64,000 bases of DNA, from the NCBI GenBank assembly GCA_951804985.1, contig OX638130.1:103165540-103229539 (forward strand), read 5' to 3'. Positions 11,701 through 25,500 of this stretch are shown here, in pieces. Numbering within the stretch: position 1 is the first letter of the stretch; the number at the start of each line of letters is the position of its first letter. The notes beneath the pieces were generated by a model, which worked only from the letters and a program-made list of their open reading frames with translations, did not search any database and was not told where the DNA came from. Both the position numbers and the translations under genes were made by a program. Source of the DNA: Dryomyza anilis (Eukaryota; Arthropoda; Insecta; Diptera; Dryomyzidae).

Positions 11701-14700
11701 CATTCGTTTACGGAAGTTTGTGCCATGTTCAGCCCCATCACTGGCAACAACAGCCGAAGCAGCAGAAGAAGCAAAAAAAAACCAAGTAAATGTCAAAGTG
11801 CTGGCAACAATTGCCGCATACGCAACAGCTATAGATACGCAACGCTTGTCATACTGTCAGCCCATTCAGTATTGCAATTGAAGCGACAACGAATGGGGGC
11901 AACGAACGCGCCTCGCCGCACTGAATTGCATTGCATTTTTCGTTGTTTACTCTCAACTTCAGTTCAACTTTAGTTCAACTTTTAGTGCATTGTTGAATTT
12001 TAATTCAGTTTTATAGAAAAAGTTTCACAAAAAAAAAAACTAATACAATTTTTTTTTTATTTGCGACAGTTACAGATATTAGCTATACTTAAGTGTTGAC
12101 TGTATTTAATAACTGAATATTAAAACAATTTATTTCAGATTATTATTTGCCACAAAATCCGTAAAATATATGTTACAAATTATTTTTAGATTTTACTTGA
12201 AATTAAATGAATACAGAATGTAGTAAAATTAATTGAAGTATGTACTCTTTTTACTTTTCTCTTAATTTCGATTAAATACAGAATGTACTAAACATAAATG
12301 CAAATGTAATATTTAATATTTAATTCATGACGTTTAAATAAATTACAAAATGTTGATATTTTTATAACAAATGTAGTGAAATTGTATGCATTTCTGCAGT
12401 AAAATTATGTAGTTATTTTCCAAATCAAAAAAAAAAACAACATCAATGCAATGAATACAAATTGAGATGTCTTTTGGTCGCAATACAAAAACATATGTAT
12501 GTATTTATTTTAAAGATATTTTTATTTCATTTTACTACAGTATTTTATTAGGTGTAATTTCAATTTTACTAAGTTTCAGTATATTACACTTTTACTGTAT
12601 ATTAGTTTTACCCTATAATTATTTTAATGTGTAACGGTTTTCTGCAAAATAATTTAAATCGAAACTAGTTTCACCACATATAAGACTGTATAATAATTAT
12701 ACTGTATAACAGTTATACTGTATAAAAGTTATACAGTATAACTGCTATACAGTATTACAGTTATACTGCTATACAGTATCTGCTATCTACTATACAGTCT
12801 AACAGTTATACTGTTTAACAGTTATACTGTATAACAGTTATACTGTATAACAGTTATTCTGTATAACAGTTATACTGTATGACAGTTATACTGTATAGCA
12901 GTTATACTGTATAACAGTTATACTGTACAACAGTTATACTGTATAACAATTATATTGTATAACAGTTATACTGTATAACAGTTATATTGTATAACAGTTA
13001 TACTGTATAACAGTTATACTGTATAACAGTTATATTGCATTACTGCTATACAGTATAACAGTTATACTGTATAAAAGTTATACTGTATAACAGTTATACT
13101 GTACAACAGTTATATTGTATTACTGCTATACAGTATAAGAGTTATACTGTATAACAGTTATACTGTATCACAGTTATACTGTATAACACTTATACTGTAT
13201 AACAGTTATACTTTATAACAGTTATATTGTATAATAATTTTGCTATGGAGCTCTTTTTTTTAAACCACTTTTACTATAAAATTTAAAGTAATCTTAAAAT
13301 TTCCATCTGCACAGCACAGTTCCTGAAACAGCATAATTTACCACATTAAACTATCGCACTTTCGCTCGAATGCCTTTTGTTTTCGTATCCTTTGGGTACA
13401 CAACTCTCTTGCATTTTAATCCATCCACTTGAAGGCAAATTTTGCATTTTCTAACTCACGCGCAAACCAGAGAGATAATAAACGACGAATAAACGAAGAG
13501 ACAGACAGACGAAACAATAGTGTGAAGAAATGAAAAATATGCATTTTGGCCTCATTTGTCTATTATGCAATTATCATAAGTGTTATTGTTGTTCTTCGTC
13601 TAATTCACACAAACGCACACAAATAAACGCAGACAGACACAAGTGCAGTAGCACATGCACATTATTCATGTGACATCATATGGCATGCATGCGCCACACT
13701 AATACAAACAAAAAACACACACTGCCATGCAGTCATTGGCTGCACTAACAAAAGATTCTGAGTATTGTATTTTTTTCTTTTTTGTTTCAAATGTTTTTTC
13801 TGTATTATTGTGCAATTGGCTATAGAAACAAATGAACACTTTAAAGAAACATTGTGTGTTTCTGTATTAAGTATGTGAACAAATGCAGATGTTACTGCTG
13901 TCTGACAGTTCGAGTTGTTCCAGTCTAATTTAATTACATACCAAATACCTTTTACTTGCAATGAATATTTAATGCACATATTTAATGATATAGGTTACCT
14001 ATAGCATAAGTTGAATGTGGTTCAAGCGGCATGATTTACATTCTTAAAGAATATTTGTTGCACCCTTTTAAACAATTAAATGTTTCTTTAAATTTAATAA
14101 TTCATAACAGTTTTACTGTATAACAGTTTCATTTTATAACAGTTTTACTGTATAACAGTTTCACTGTATAACAGTTTCAATGTGTAACAGTTTCACTGTA
14201 TAACAATTTCACTGTATAACAGTTTCACTGTATAACAGTTTCACTGTATAACAGTTTCATTGAATAACAGTTGCACTGTATAATAGTTTCATTATATATC
14301 AGTTTCACTGTGTAACAGTTTCACTGTATAACAGTTTCACTGTATAACAGTTACACTGTATAACACTTTCATTGTATAGCAGTTTCACTGTGTAACAGCT
14401 TCACTGTATAACAGTTTCACTGTATAAAAGTTTCACTGTATAACAGTTTCACAGTATAACAGTTTCACCGTATAACAGTTTTATTGTATAATAGTTTTAT
14501 TGTATAATAATTTTACAGTACAACAGTTTTACTGTATAACAGCTTTACTGTACAGCAGTTTTGCAATATAACAGTTTTAATGTATAACAGTTTTACTGTA
14601 TAACAATTTTACTGTATAACAGTTTTACTACATAACACTTGTATTATATAACAATTTCAAAATTTAACAGTTTTTCTGTTTAACAATTTTCCTCCTTAAC

Positions 14701-16793
14701 AATTCAGAAAAATGGTAAGGGAATGTGGAGCAATAAATGCCACTCATACGTCTTGTTACAAGATAATTTATTTGATAGTTATTCTAATGAAGAAATGTAA
14801 ATTTTTTAAAATATTTTAAAGTCGAAAAAATTATAAAATAATTTAAAATTTAAAAAATTTCAATTCAAATATTTTAAAATTAAAGAAATTTTAAATATTT
14901 TGAAATTAAAACTTTTTGCCACAAAATTATTGCGTTCCTTTTTACAATTACCAACAACCAACATTTATTACCGCTGCTTCAGCCAAGCAAGCAAAGAAGT
15001 AATTGAAATCTTAATGACTTGCTGTGATTGTGCTGCTGTCGCTTCTGATGTTGCTGCTACTGCAGCCTTTTAAATTTACATATAATATGCGCATATTATA
15101 TGCGACAACATCTGCTGGGCGCAATAAATGCTTCGCTGCAATTTATGTGAAATTATTGCACAACTGCGTGCAAATGTCCCAGGGCAGCAGAGGCAGCAAC
15201 ATTTAAATTGCAGATGCCAGATTGACAAGTACCACCAGCAGGAGCAGCAACAACACCAACAACAGAAGGTTGTCCCATTAAGATAGAGCAACAGCACAAG
15301 CAGCATTGAATTGTTGCTATTAAAATATGTAATAAATTTTACATTTTTTTAAAATGCATATAAATTAACCGTGCGCATAATTCAATTTAAATACAATTTA
15401 TTGTTTTCAATGTAATTTAAAATTCATTACATAATAAACTTTAATAAATTGCAAACAATAAAATAATTGGCAAACAAAAACTCTGTGCAAAAATATAAAA
15501 ATGTGAAATTGTATTAAAATAATGGTTATACACCTTGTTGAGCTAAAAAATAAATACTCCATATTTTTAACTACACCAAAAATTTCATTTTAAAAGCTAA
15601 ATACGGTTCTTTTGTAAATTTATTTTAGCACTTTTATTTAATACTGGATTTGATTATGTTTATCTTATTTTAAAAGCAAAATTAATTATATTTCTATTAT
15701 TAAAAAAAAAAATCTATCTATATTATTTATTTATTTTTTATATTTCTAAAAATCAAAACAATTAAATATAAAAATATTTCAAAATTTAAATTTTATAATT
15801 ATTTTTTCTTCACATTTTTATTTCTATTTCATTGAAATTTGTAGAAATTTATCTATTTTCAAGGAATAAATGTGAACCTATGCCCATTTAATTTTATAGA
15901 TACTACTAAATTAGCCAACACCTCATTTATAATTTTACATCTTCTCAATATATCTCAAGATATATGCCAAAAAAAGAATAGAGAAAGGTTTAATACATCA
16001 CCATTTCTAATGGTAAAACTTATATTATGTAAATACAGATGACAAGATCTTCGTCTTTTAAAAGATATATAAAACTGTAAAATCGAATGTCTAACAGAAG
16101 AGCTTCTATTTTATATAAAGGTCTATTCTTTATTTTTTCAAGTATCATTTTAAACAGTAAATTTAAATTCTAATAATAGATGTAAAATTAGATACATTTA
16201 TAGAGATACTGCACACTAGGACGAATGTTAAATGTAGGGCGGCAAAAGAAGAAAATTTGATTTCTTAAAAATCGACGAAATTAGTACAATCGCCTTTGTT
16301 GAACCTACTTCTGTTAGGATTCAAAACAAAATTTTTTAAAAATAATTTCGTACGTCGCCGTAGTAACAAGTTATATGGGTACATGTCGGCACTAAAATGT
16401 AGTATTTTCTTTTTTCAAAAAATGACTTCAGTTTTTCAGCAGTTGCCAAATACTTAGTAAAGCCATAAACTTGATTTTTTTGTCCATATCTGAAAGAAGA
16501 TTGTGAACTCTTTTAAACTATAATACCATTTTTATAATACCATTTTTATAATACGATTTTTAGAATTACTTGTTGATGGTAAAAATATATGTGTATCAAT
16601 ACAATTAATTTTTAATACGACATTTAATTGTTTCGATTAAAATTTTAATTATATTGATTAATAATTTAATTGGACAAAACTTAAAGGAAATGAGCACACC
16701 CGATGAAAAAAATGTGTTTTTAATTTTGTTATTTTGTTATTTTTTATTTTTTTATTTATTATTTATTTATATTTTATTTATTTATTTATTATT

Positions 16794-16888
<95 letters not shown>

Positions 16889-17003
16889 TTTTATTATTAT
16901 GTTTATTTTAATATAATATATTTTTTTATTTATTAATTTATTTTTTTAATTTTTTATTTATTTATTTTTTTATTCATTTATTTTTTTTTATTTTTTTATT
17001 CAT

Positions 17004-17034
<31 letters not shown>

Positions 17035-17055
17035 TTTTATTATTATTATATTTTT

Positions 17056-17094
<39 letters not shown>

Positions 17095-20000
17095 TATTTA
17101 TTTATATTTATTTATATTTATTTATATTTATTTATATTTATTTTTTTATTAAACTACTTTACTTATTACTTGTTTTTTAAAGTTGACATCACCAATAGAT
17201 CTATATATAATGAAAGGAAAATTTTAAACGCAAATAAGCGAAAATATCAATGTCATAATATACGCACGATCTACGTAAAAACGAACCGAATATGCAAGCA
17301 CGCGTTCCGATAATCCAAATAAGATCGGTAAAACAGTACCTGTGATACTGTATAGTGAATTTAAAACTGTATGTGACTGCAAAACTGTGTAGTGTCTCTC
17401 AAACTTAACGGTTGATGTATATGCTATATATGTATATATTTTAGCATATACACTAACCCAAAAAGTATTTGATTTATACTATTAAAAAATTCATATATCC
17501 AATTAATTATATTAATAGAATTAATTATTTTGTGTAAATTAATCTCAGTTGCTATATTTACGTTTAATAAATTTTTCTGTGTAATTAAATAATTTTCAAT
17601 ATTTAATTGGTGATTTCGAATTACGTTATAATTACATACAAACAATTTTTTCTATTCGTTTTATGTTGTATTGAAAATAACAAAGTATTATGTTTTATTT
17701 CTTAACAAAAACAAAAATTATGTCACACTCTGTAATTAAACTGCGACCTAGAATTAATACAAACAATAATTAAATGGTTGACATTACATAAATACCACCA
17801 TTTAAATAGCAATACCGGAATAGCATAAAATGCCCCTCAAAACAGGCAACTTATTTCAACAATGTCCTCGCCTGCCATTGTAAATCGCGCGCTATAATTC
17901 GCAAACGCTTTTGATTATTTATATGTTTTGTGCTTTAATTTTGTAAAATGCATTTGGCAAAATGCACGTGTTACAAAACCAACAAAAAATGCAAAATGCT
18001 GGTCAGCAATACAAGGACATCGGCAGCAACTGCATTCGCACGGAATGCGGCAACATAATTCCACAGAATTTAGTCAGTTGTTGCTGCTGCTGCTGCCTTT
18101 TATAGTTGCTGGTTCGTTTTATTGTTACTGGTTTTATTGTTGCTGATTTTATTGTTGTTGCTGTTGTTGTTGCAACTCCGTATTTGCGCTGTGATTAGAA
18201 ATTGCATCGCATTATGCAATGTCGGTGGCAACAGCATGCGACCAAAGGACATTTTCATTTTCAGCAACGAGTTCACACATTGGTGCTATTTGTGTTTGTT
18301 GGTGTGTATCGATGCGGAAGTGGTTATTGTTATTGTCACGCACAGTGTTCGGTGAATTAAATTTTTAAATATGCAAATTAGTCGCACACTATAATGCTTA
18401 ATATTAAAGAGTAGATTTAAAAAAAACATCTATTTTATATATTTGTGAAAAGTTTTTAAATTTTCAATTTTAATTACCGAACCTTGAACCCATTTGAATA
18501 AAAGTATATAACAACTAAAATCAAAAAAATTTTTAAATTTTTAAAATGTATCTTTTTTTGAAATGCTACTTTTATTTTTATTTGCTATGTATGATATATA
18601 ATTTTAAATAGATTTAATAAATATATTATATTTCATGAGTGGACTACTCCCTTTTGAAAGGATAATGCTATTTGATGATAATCAGAATTATTATATGTGG
18701 CACTCATTTTGTGCTCATCGGATTTTAGTGGAATAGATTTTGCGGTATACAAAAAAAATATATTTAAATACACTTTGCCTTTTAAAAATTTCAATTTTCA
18801 AATATTATCAAAAAACTTGAAAAATTAAAAATTGTTTATAATTAATATCAAAACAAATTTTTTAATCGATGTGAAAATTGTTTTTTTTTTTGTCCTGCCC
18901 TAATACCAATTACTGCCACCTGATATACTAATCAATGTCTTTTTTCACACACACACATAAATTATTCACATCAGTGCACGCACCATATTGCGTTCTGTTT
19001 GTATTTGTGTATGTGTCCGTCTGTATGTGTGTGTGTGTGAATCATGTCAGTAACCACTGCCTGTACGTCCTTAATTCATCATTAAGGGGCTTCAAAATCA
19101 GTATCGCATTTGAGTACCCCCTCTCTTAAATTAGTAACGCATGTGGGAACAGCGGCAGCTTATTTCGTAGTACCTTTACTACATTTTTTACATTTTTTTG
19201 ATGTAGAGAATACGTAGTAGAAAAAAAAAATTAATTCTGAAAACTCTCATGTTAGTTTGTAGCATTCACCAAAGAAACGTACCACGGAATGGCTAATGAA
19301 TGAGCTATGCGAAATGTGGCTACTTGCTGAATTCAATGAGTACACAGTAAAAATAATTATATTAATTAAGCTTAAAACTAATTGTATTTATTAATAATAT
19401 TTATGCATTTATTTGCATTAAAGTCTAAAAACTATTTATACAAATTTTATATTTAAAATATTAATTGCAATGAAAATTTCAAATTTGAAATTATATTAAT
19501 AAAACTAAAGGCTCGAATACACGATAGAGATATTAGCTAGAGATAGAGCAAAAAATCTACAGTAGAGCTCCCTACAGAGAAGCTCTATGTAGTGTTTACA
19601 CATCTCTATGAGATTTTTTGCTCTATTTTGCTCTATCTCCAGCTATTTTCTCTTTCGTGTTAACTCTCCCTCAAATATTATATTGAAGCAACAATTTTTA
19701 GAATTAAATAATTATAATAATAAAAATCTATTTAACACATAAAATATAGTTACCGATACAATATAATAAAATTAATACGAACACCGAAAAAATGACTGTA
19801 CTTCTATGTCTTTGTTTTGAAAAAATTCAGTTCTACTACATTGTGATCCTTTTTTAATACATTTGTATTAATTTGACTGGATTTTACTACACAATGTAGT
19901 AATTAGTTTTCTACATATTGCAGTATATGTATAATGTATTTGTTTTCTGTAGTTTTTGTTTTGGAAATACTACACGTATTTACATAAAATGTAGTATGCA

Positions 20001-22455
20001 ATTATTTTGTGTATTTCAGGTATTGTGTATAGGTGAAGAAATAATTAATGACCGATTTACATTGGCTGCATTCCGCGACATTACATTACGTATACATTTT
20101 TTATGACGTTTAAATAAATACAAAATGCAGTTTTTTCAGTACATATGTAGTCAAATTTTATAAAAAAATACAGTAAAGTTATCTAGTTGTTTTCCATACA
20201 AAAGAAACTACATCAATGTAGTAAAAACAAATACATTTGCTTTTATACGTAAATCAAATACATATGTTTTTATTTTAAAGACATTTTTAGTTATTTTTGA
20301 TGCAGTATTTTTTTCTATGAACATATTAAAATTTATATTGCAAGTAATTAAATAATCATAAAGAAATTTTTGACAAATTAATATGACTACATAAATATTA
20401 TATATGTAAGTATTAAAATCAATTAAAAACTTACTTAAGTCAACCATATTAAAAGTAATACTCTCATATTTCAATTTAATAAAATCATACTAAAACAATG
20501 CAACTATCACAGTATTGATGCAAATCAGCAACAATCTACACAATTTTGTCGAATATCAATAAATGCGGTCATATTTTTTATTGACGCAAATTTGTATGAA
20601 CAGGAAATTATATTTTTATATCAGTTTCAAAACAAACATATAAAAAGCTTTAACCAAATTGCACCAATTTTTGTTGACGACTCGAACATCAACAATATAT
20701 ATCAATTTTTGTGTTCATGCAGACTGGATTTTATATAATTTAGTTAATCATCTTATTCGAGCTTAACTCATTTAAATTAAAATCATATTGAAATTTGTAT
20801 AAAGCATATTAAAATTTAATATCACCATTATAAACCATATTCATATATTGTACTTGCATAATAAATTTAATAAAAACATAATAAAATTGAATACAAATAT
20901 ATTAAAATTTAATAAAGACATATCATCGGTGATACTGAAAAACCTCCTATCTACATTTTCGAATACCTCATTTAATATGAATTTTACAGAAGAAGCAATA
21001 CTTTTTCAGTCTCAATCCTGCACTTACTTCACACAAAATAAAGTATGTCATAACTTATAATGGCATTTATCTAATTTATTCGTTAAACATATCATTAAAA
21101 AGTCGATTATAACACAAAATTAGAAGTAATTTTCAAATGCAGTTAGATGATTTTGCAGTATCGCCTACGATATACTGATTGTATACTAATAAATATACCA
21201 TAACACATTAAATATTATAATTTTAATAAAATATAATGAAAAAATATATAAAGTAGTATCACAACCATATTAAAATTTAAAACAACGATATTAAAAATAA
21301 ATAAAACAACGCAAAAATGGTATAGTAAATTATAGTAAATTTAATAAAGACATAATTAAATTGAATACTTACATATTAAAAATGAATACGTATACATTAT
21401 ATTTAAAAACAACTTTTTAAAATTTAATACAAATATATTAAAACTTAATGCTCATATATTAAAATTTAATAAATACACATTAAATATTAATTTAACCAAA
21501 TTAATATTTAATACAAATATATTTAACATATTTAAAACAAACATATTTATAATCGAAATGGAAATTCTTAAATTCAATGAATATATATTTATACATAAAT
21601 TAATTACAAACATATTGAATTATAATACAGAAATAATAAAATATAAATATTCCATAAATAAAATATTATTACAAATTACTTACGTATTCATATTGAAATC
21701 AAACATATTCAAATTGAATAATAAAATATTGAAATCGAATATTCAATTATTAAAATTGAATACTAACATACTAAAATTAAATGCAATCATATTTATATTT
21801 AATAAAAATATATTAAATATTAATAAAGACATATCTATATTTAAAGCAACTAACACATTTAAATTAAATATTAAAAAAATCATATTTAATACTAAAATAA
21901 TTAAAGTTAATGCAAATCTATTAAAACGTAATACAAAAATATTTAAATTCAATTAAAAATATAAAATTGAATACCTAATTTATTTTAAATTAATGCAGAA
22001 ATTAACATAAGTTTAAAGTATATAAAAATGTATTTAAATTTAATTCATTTATATTCAAATAAACTACAAAAATATTTAAATTAATTCTCTCATATTAAAT
22101 AGTGAATACGAACATATTTCTATTCAATGAAGATGTATTTACATTTAATTAAAACAAAGTCAAATTAAATACAAATATTTCTATCAAAATGAAATACAGA
22201 CACAGATTTTTATGTGAACTCAATTTAATAGTTTGGTGGTTTTAAAATATTTATAAAATTTAAAATACTTTACTTTATTCATAAACAATTTAAAGTCAAT
22301 TTTAAAATCAGCTTTATGACAGTTCATTCTTTGTGAAAATTGTCAAAAAATTATACTTTTATTTAAAATTTGACTTTAAATTGTCTGTGAATATGCGACA
22401 GAATTTGAAATAGCATAACTTAAAAATGTATACTATACATTATCGGTTTGAAATG

Positions 22456-22506
<51 letters not shown>

Positions 22507-25500
22507 GCCTCTTACAAGAAACGTATACAGAATTTCATTTTAATTTTCTTAACGAACGGAAGCATAATATTACCTTTGCCACGAATAAAAACATAATAAT
22601 AATTTGTTCACGAAAAAAAGCACATTTAAACGTAAGGCAACCTAAACATGTAGGTTTTCGTTTGACTTTGTTTCAAATATAAAATATATTTCTAGTGTAA
22701 ACACTACTCGTTGCACTGAATTTCTTTTTAATTAAACAAACTCACAGCCAACAAATAATCTTCATAAATCTGCAAATATTTTCACTTACAATTTTTTGTT
22801 CATTTAAATTTATTTTTAATGCAGACTTTACATTTGTTTTCGTCTAACCTTTGGACTTAAGCCAAATTGAAAACAAAAAAAAAATCAAAAAGGGATGTAA
22901 GTAAAATGAAATATAATAGAAAAATGTAAAAAGTGCCAAATCTCGTGAAAAATATTAAATTTCATTCACGTATACAATGAGGAGTGTGTCTGCAATATAG
23001 CATTTGTCTGTTTGAAAGTGGAATAAGAGGTGTGTGGGAGGTGGATGGTACATGGATTTAGTACATGTTGTGTGTGTCTGTACGCATGCAATATTTTATA
23101 CTTGGCGCAACTTTATCCAGGGTGCCACTTTTCGTAGCAAGTTTCTTTCACATACTTTTGCTGTATTAAATCATTGACTTAAAACTCCAACGTCAGTGGA
23201 ATAAAATGAATAAATATTGATTTAAAACACGCAATAAGCGCATAAGTTGTAAGAATTAAAACGAAATAAAAAAAAAGAAATCATAAAATAAAATATGAAC
23301 TCACTTTTAGCTAAAGGCATATTATTTCTGTTGTAACAGCTGAAGTGTTAAATTAACAGAGGGTATAGCACAAAGTGTGAAATAATGTACAAGAAAAATA
23401 TGCTAAAAAATACAAAGAATTTGCAATTGCAGAGATGTTTTAAATTTTAAATATTTATTTTACTGCATTTTTTAACTCGAAATAGCTCTCAATGAATAAG
23501 CGTCAAAGATAAAACCATGAAATAAAAAATTAAATATAACCAATAAATAAATAAATCCAATACAAAATTATACAGCACCCAAAATAAATAACAAAGGAAA
23601 ACTATGTCGACCGGTTGAGACAGAAACATTAAGCACTCTAAAAAAAAACATGAAAAATAACAAGACTCAGTCAGCTAAATACCGATTGCCCGATGCAAGA
23701 ACATGAACCACTCCGTAAAGCGCATGAACAAGAACACGAGTCACAAAGCACAAGATCGCTCGTCTGATGCAAGAACATGAACGACTCTGCTAAGCACATG
23801 GGCAAGAACAAAACTCACCCTGAAAATGATCCAACGTTAGATGTCAGAGCAAGAAAGAGAATGCATAAAACATGAGGAAGAACTACACAGCAAAAGATCT
23901 ATATCGTCTGATGCAAGAACAAGAATCTATGTATATCATGTGCCAAAACAGGACTTACCCTGCAAAACATCTATCGTTCGATGCAAGAACAAGAACGACA
24001 AAGTGCATGAGCAAGAACAAGACTCACAAAGAAAAAGATCGATCATCCGGTTCAAGAATAAGGACGACTATACAAAGAACATGAAAGAGAACTCACCCTG
24101 TAAAAACTATATCGACCAGGAACATGAATCACTCTGCAAACAAAAAAAAAACTTGAGAAAGAACAAGACTTAGACTGCAAAAGATCGATCGCCCGATGCA
24201 AGAACATGAACGACTCTGCAAAGCGCATGAGCAAGAACAAGACTCACAATGAAAAAGATCGATCATACGGTTCAAGAACAAGAATGACTATGCGAAGAAT
24301 ATAAGCAAGAACAAGACGAATCATGCAAAATATCGATCGTCTGATGCAAGAACAAGAACGACATAATTAAGCGCCATCCTACAATAAAAATATTTTCCTT
24401 ACTCTATTCCAATGGCCACATAGTAAAACTTCAGAAATTATGAAAATGAAATAACTGCCAAATGAAACAAAGTAATGCATACGACGGGACGTCATTTAAG
24501 ACTCATTTTATTATAAAATAAGACACAAGAGAAGGAAATGAAATTTCACCCATATTTTATAAATTTATTTCTGGGAATTATTTCATTTATGCGTTATTTC
24601 AAATCATCTATTAAAATGTTCAGTAAAATATAACATACATTTTAAATATAAAAATATAATGGTCTCAAAATAATTGTTTTGCTAAATTTACTCAACTTCA
24701 AAACGTCATTACAATTATTCAACTCTGTAGCTCTTTTTTTATTAACTGCAGCTACAAATCGCCAAGCAATGCCATCATAATTGCGCAAACTTTAGAAATT
24801 ATATAAAAATGAAAAAAAAAATAACAATAAATCATAGCAAAAACTTTGAAAATTCACAGCTGAAATGCAATAAAGACGATACTTATATTGTTTACAACGT
24901 ACCCAGTCACAGCGAGCGAAATCTACTCAACTCGTGGCACATGACTCATCGGCCACACAGCACGGAAGAAATGGAATGAGGAAATCTTTTGCACAAATTC
25001 AAAAAAGATAATTTGCCTTTCTTAGCCAGCATTTTGGGATTTATACTGATATTTTTTCCAATTTATTTTATGCTCAATTGCAAATTGTTTGCCGCAGGCA
25101 GCACTTGCTACTTGCCGCGCCCGAGTGTCACTCGCAGTGCAATGTTTGAGTTACGGCACCAGACAGGACGCACGGTACAGTACATCGTAAGGCAAGTTGG
25201 TTGCACGACCCGTTGAGCAGCATCGTTCGTCTTAAGCTGATGCAAATTGATGCGCTGAGATTTGACTTTATAATAGAGAGAAATTTAATACAAAAATACA
25301 AAAAAAATAAAACAGGCAATTTCATATTGATTTTGTGAGTCAATCCCATGATGATTAAGTCACAAAGTAGTTTTGATGGGAATATTTATGAAAATTTAGA
25401 GAAATTTTGATTTTTTTTTTTATTTGAAAAGAGTCTCTTTTTTTGTGAAACAATATGAAGTTTTGATATAGTTCAAGAATATTAAATATTTATAGTATTT

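Noticed and set aside
12684..14705. CRISPR-like arrays of short regular repeats
   Set aside because: Units are contiguous 16-mers without unique spacers, in animal DNA.
21558..21956. 132-codon frame of NILKLN-type repeats
   Set aside because: Translation of a degenerate AT-rich tandem repeat; a complementary frame is open on the other strand.
23841..24240. Charged, KNK/DAR-rich frames
   Set aside because: They follow the 74-bp minisatellite and change frame from unit to unit; no conserved reading frame.
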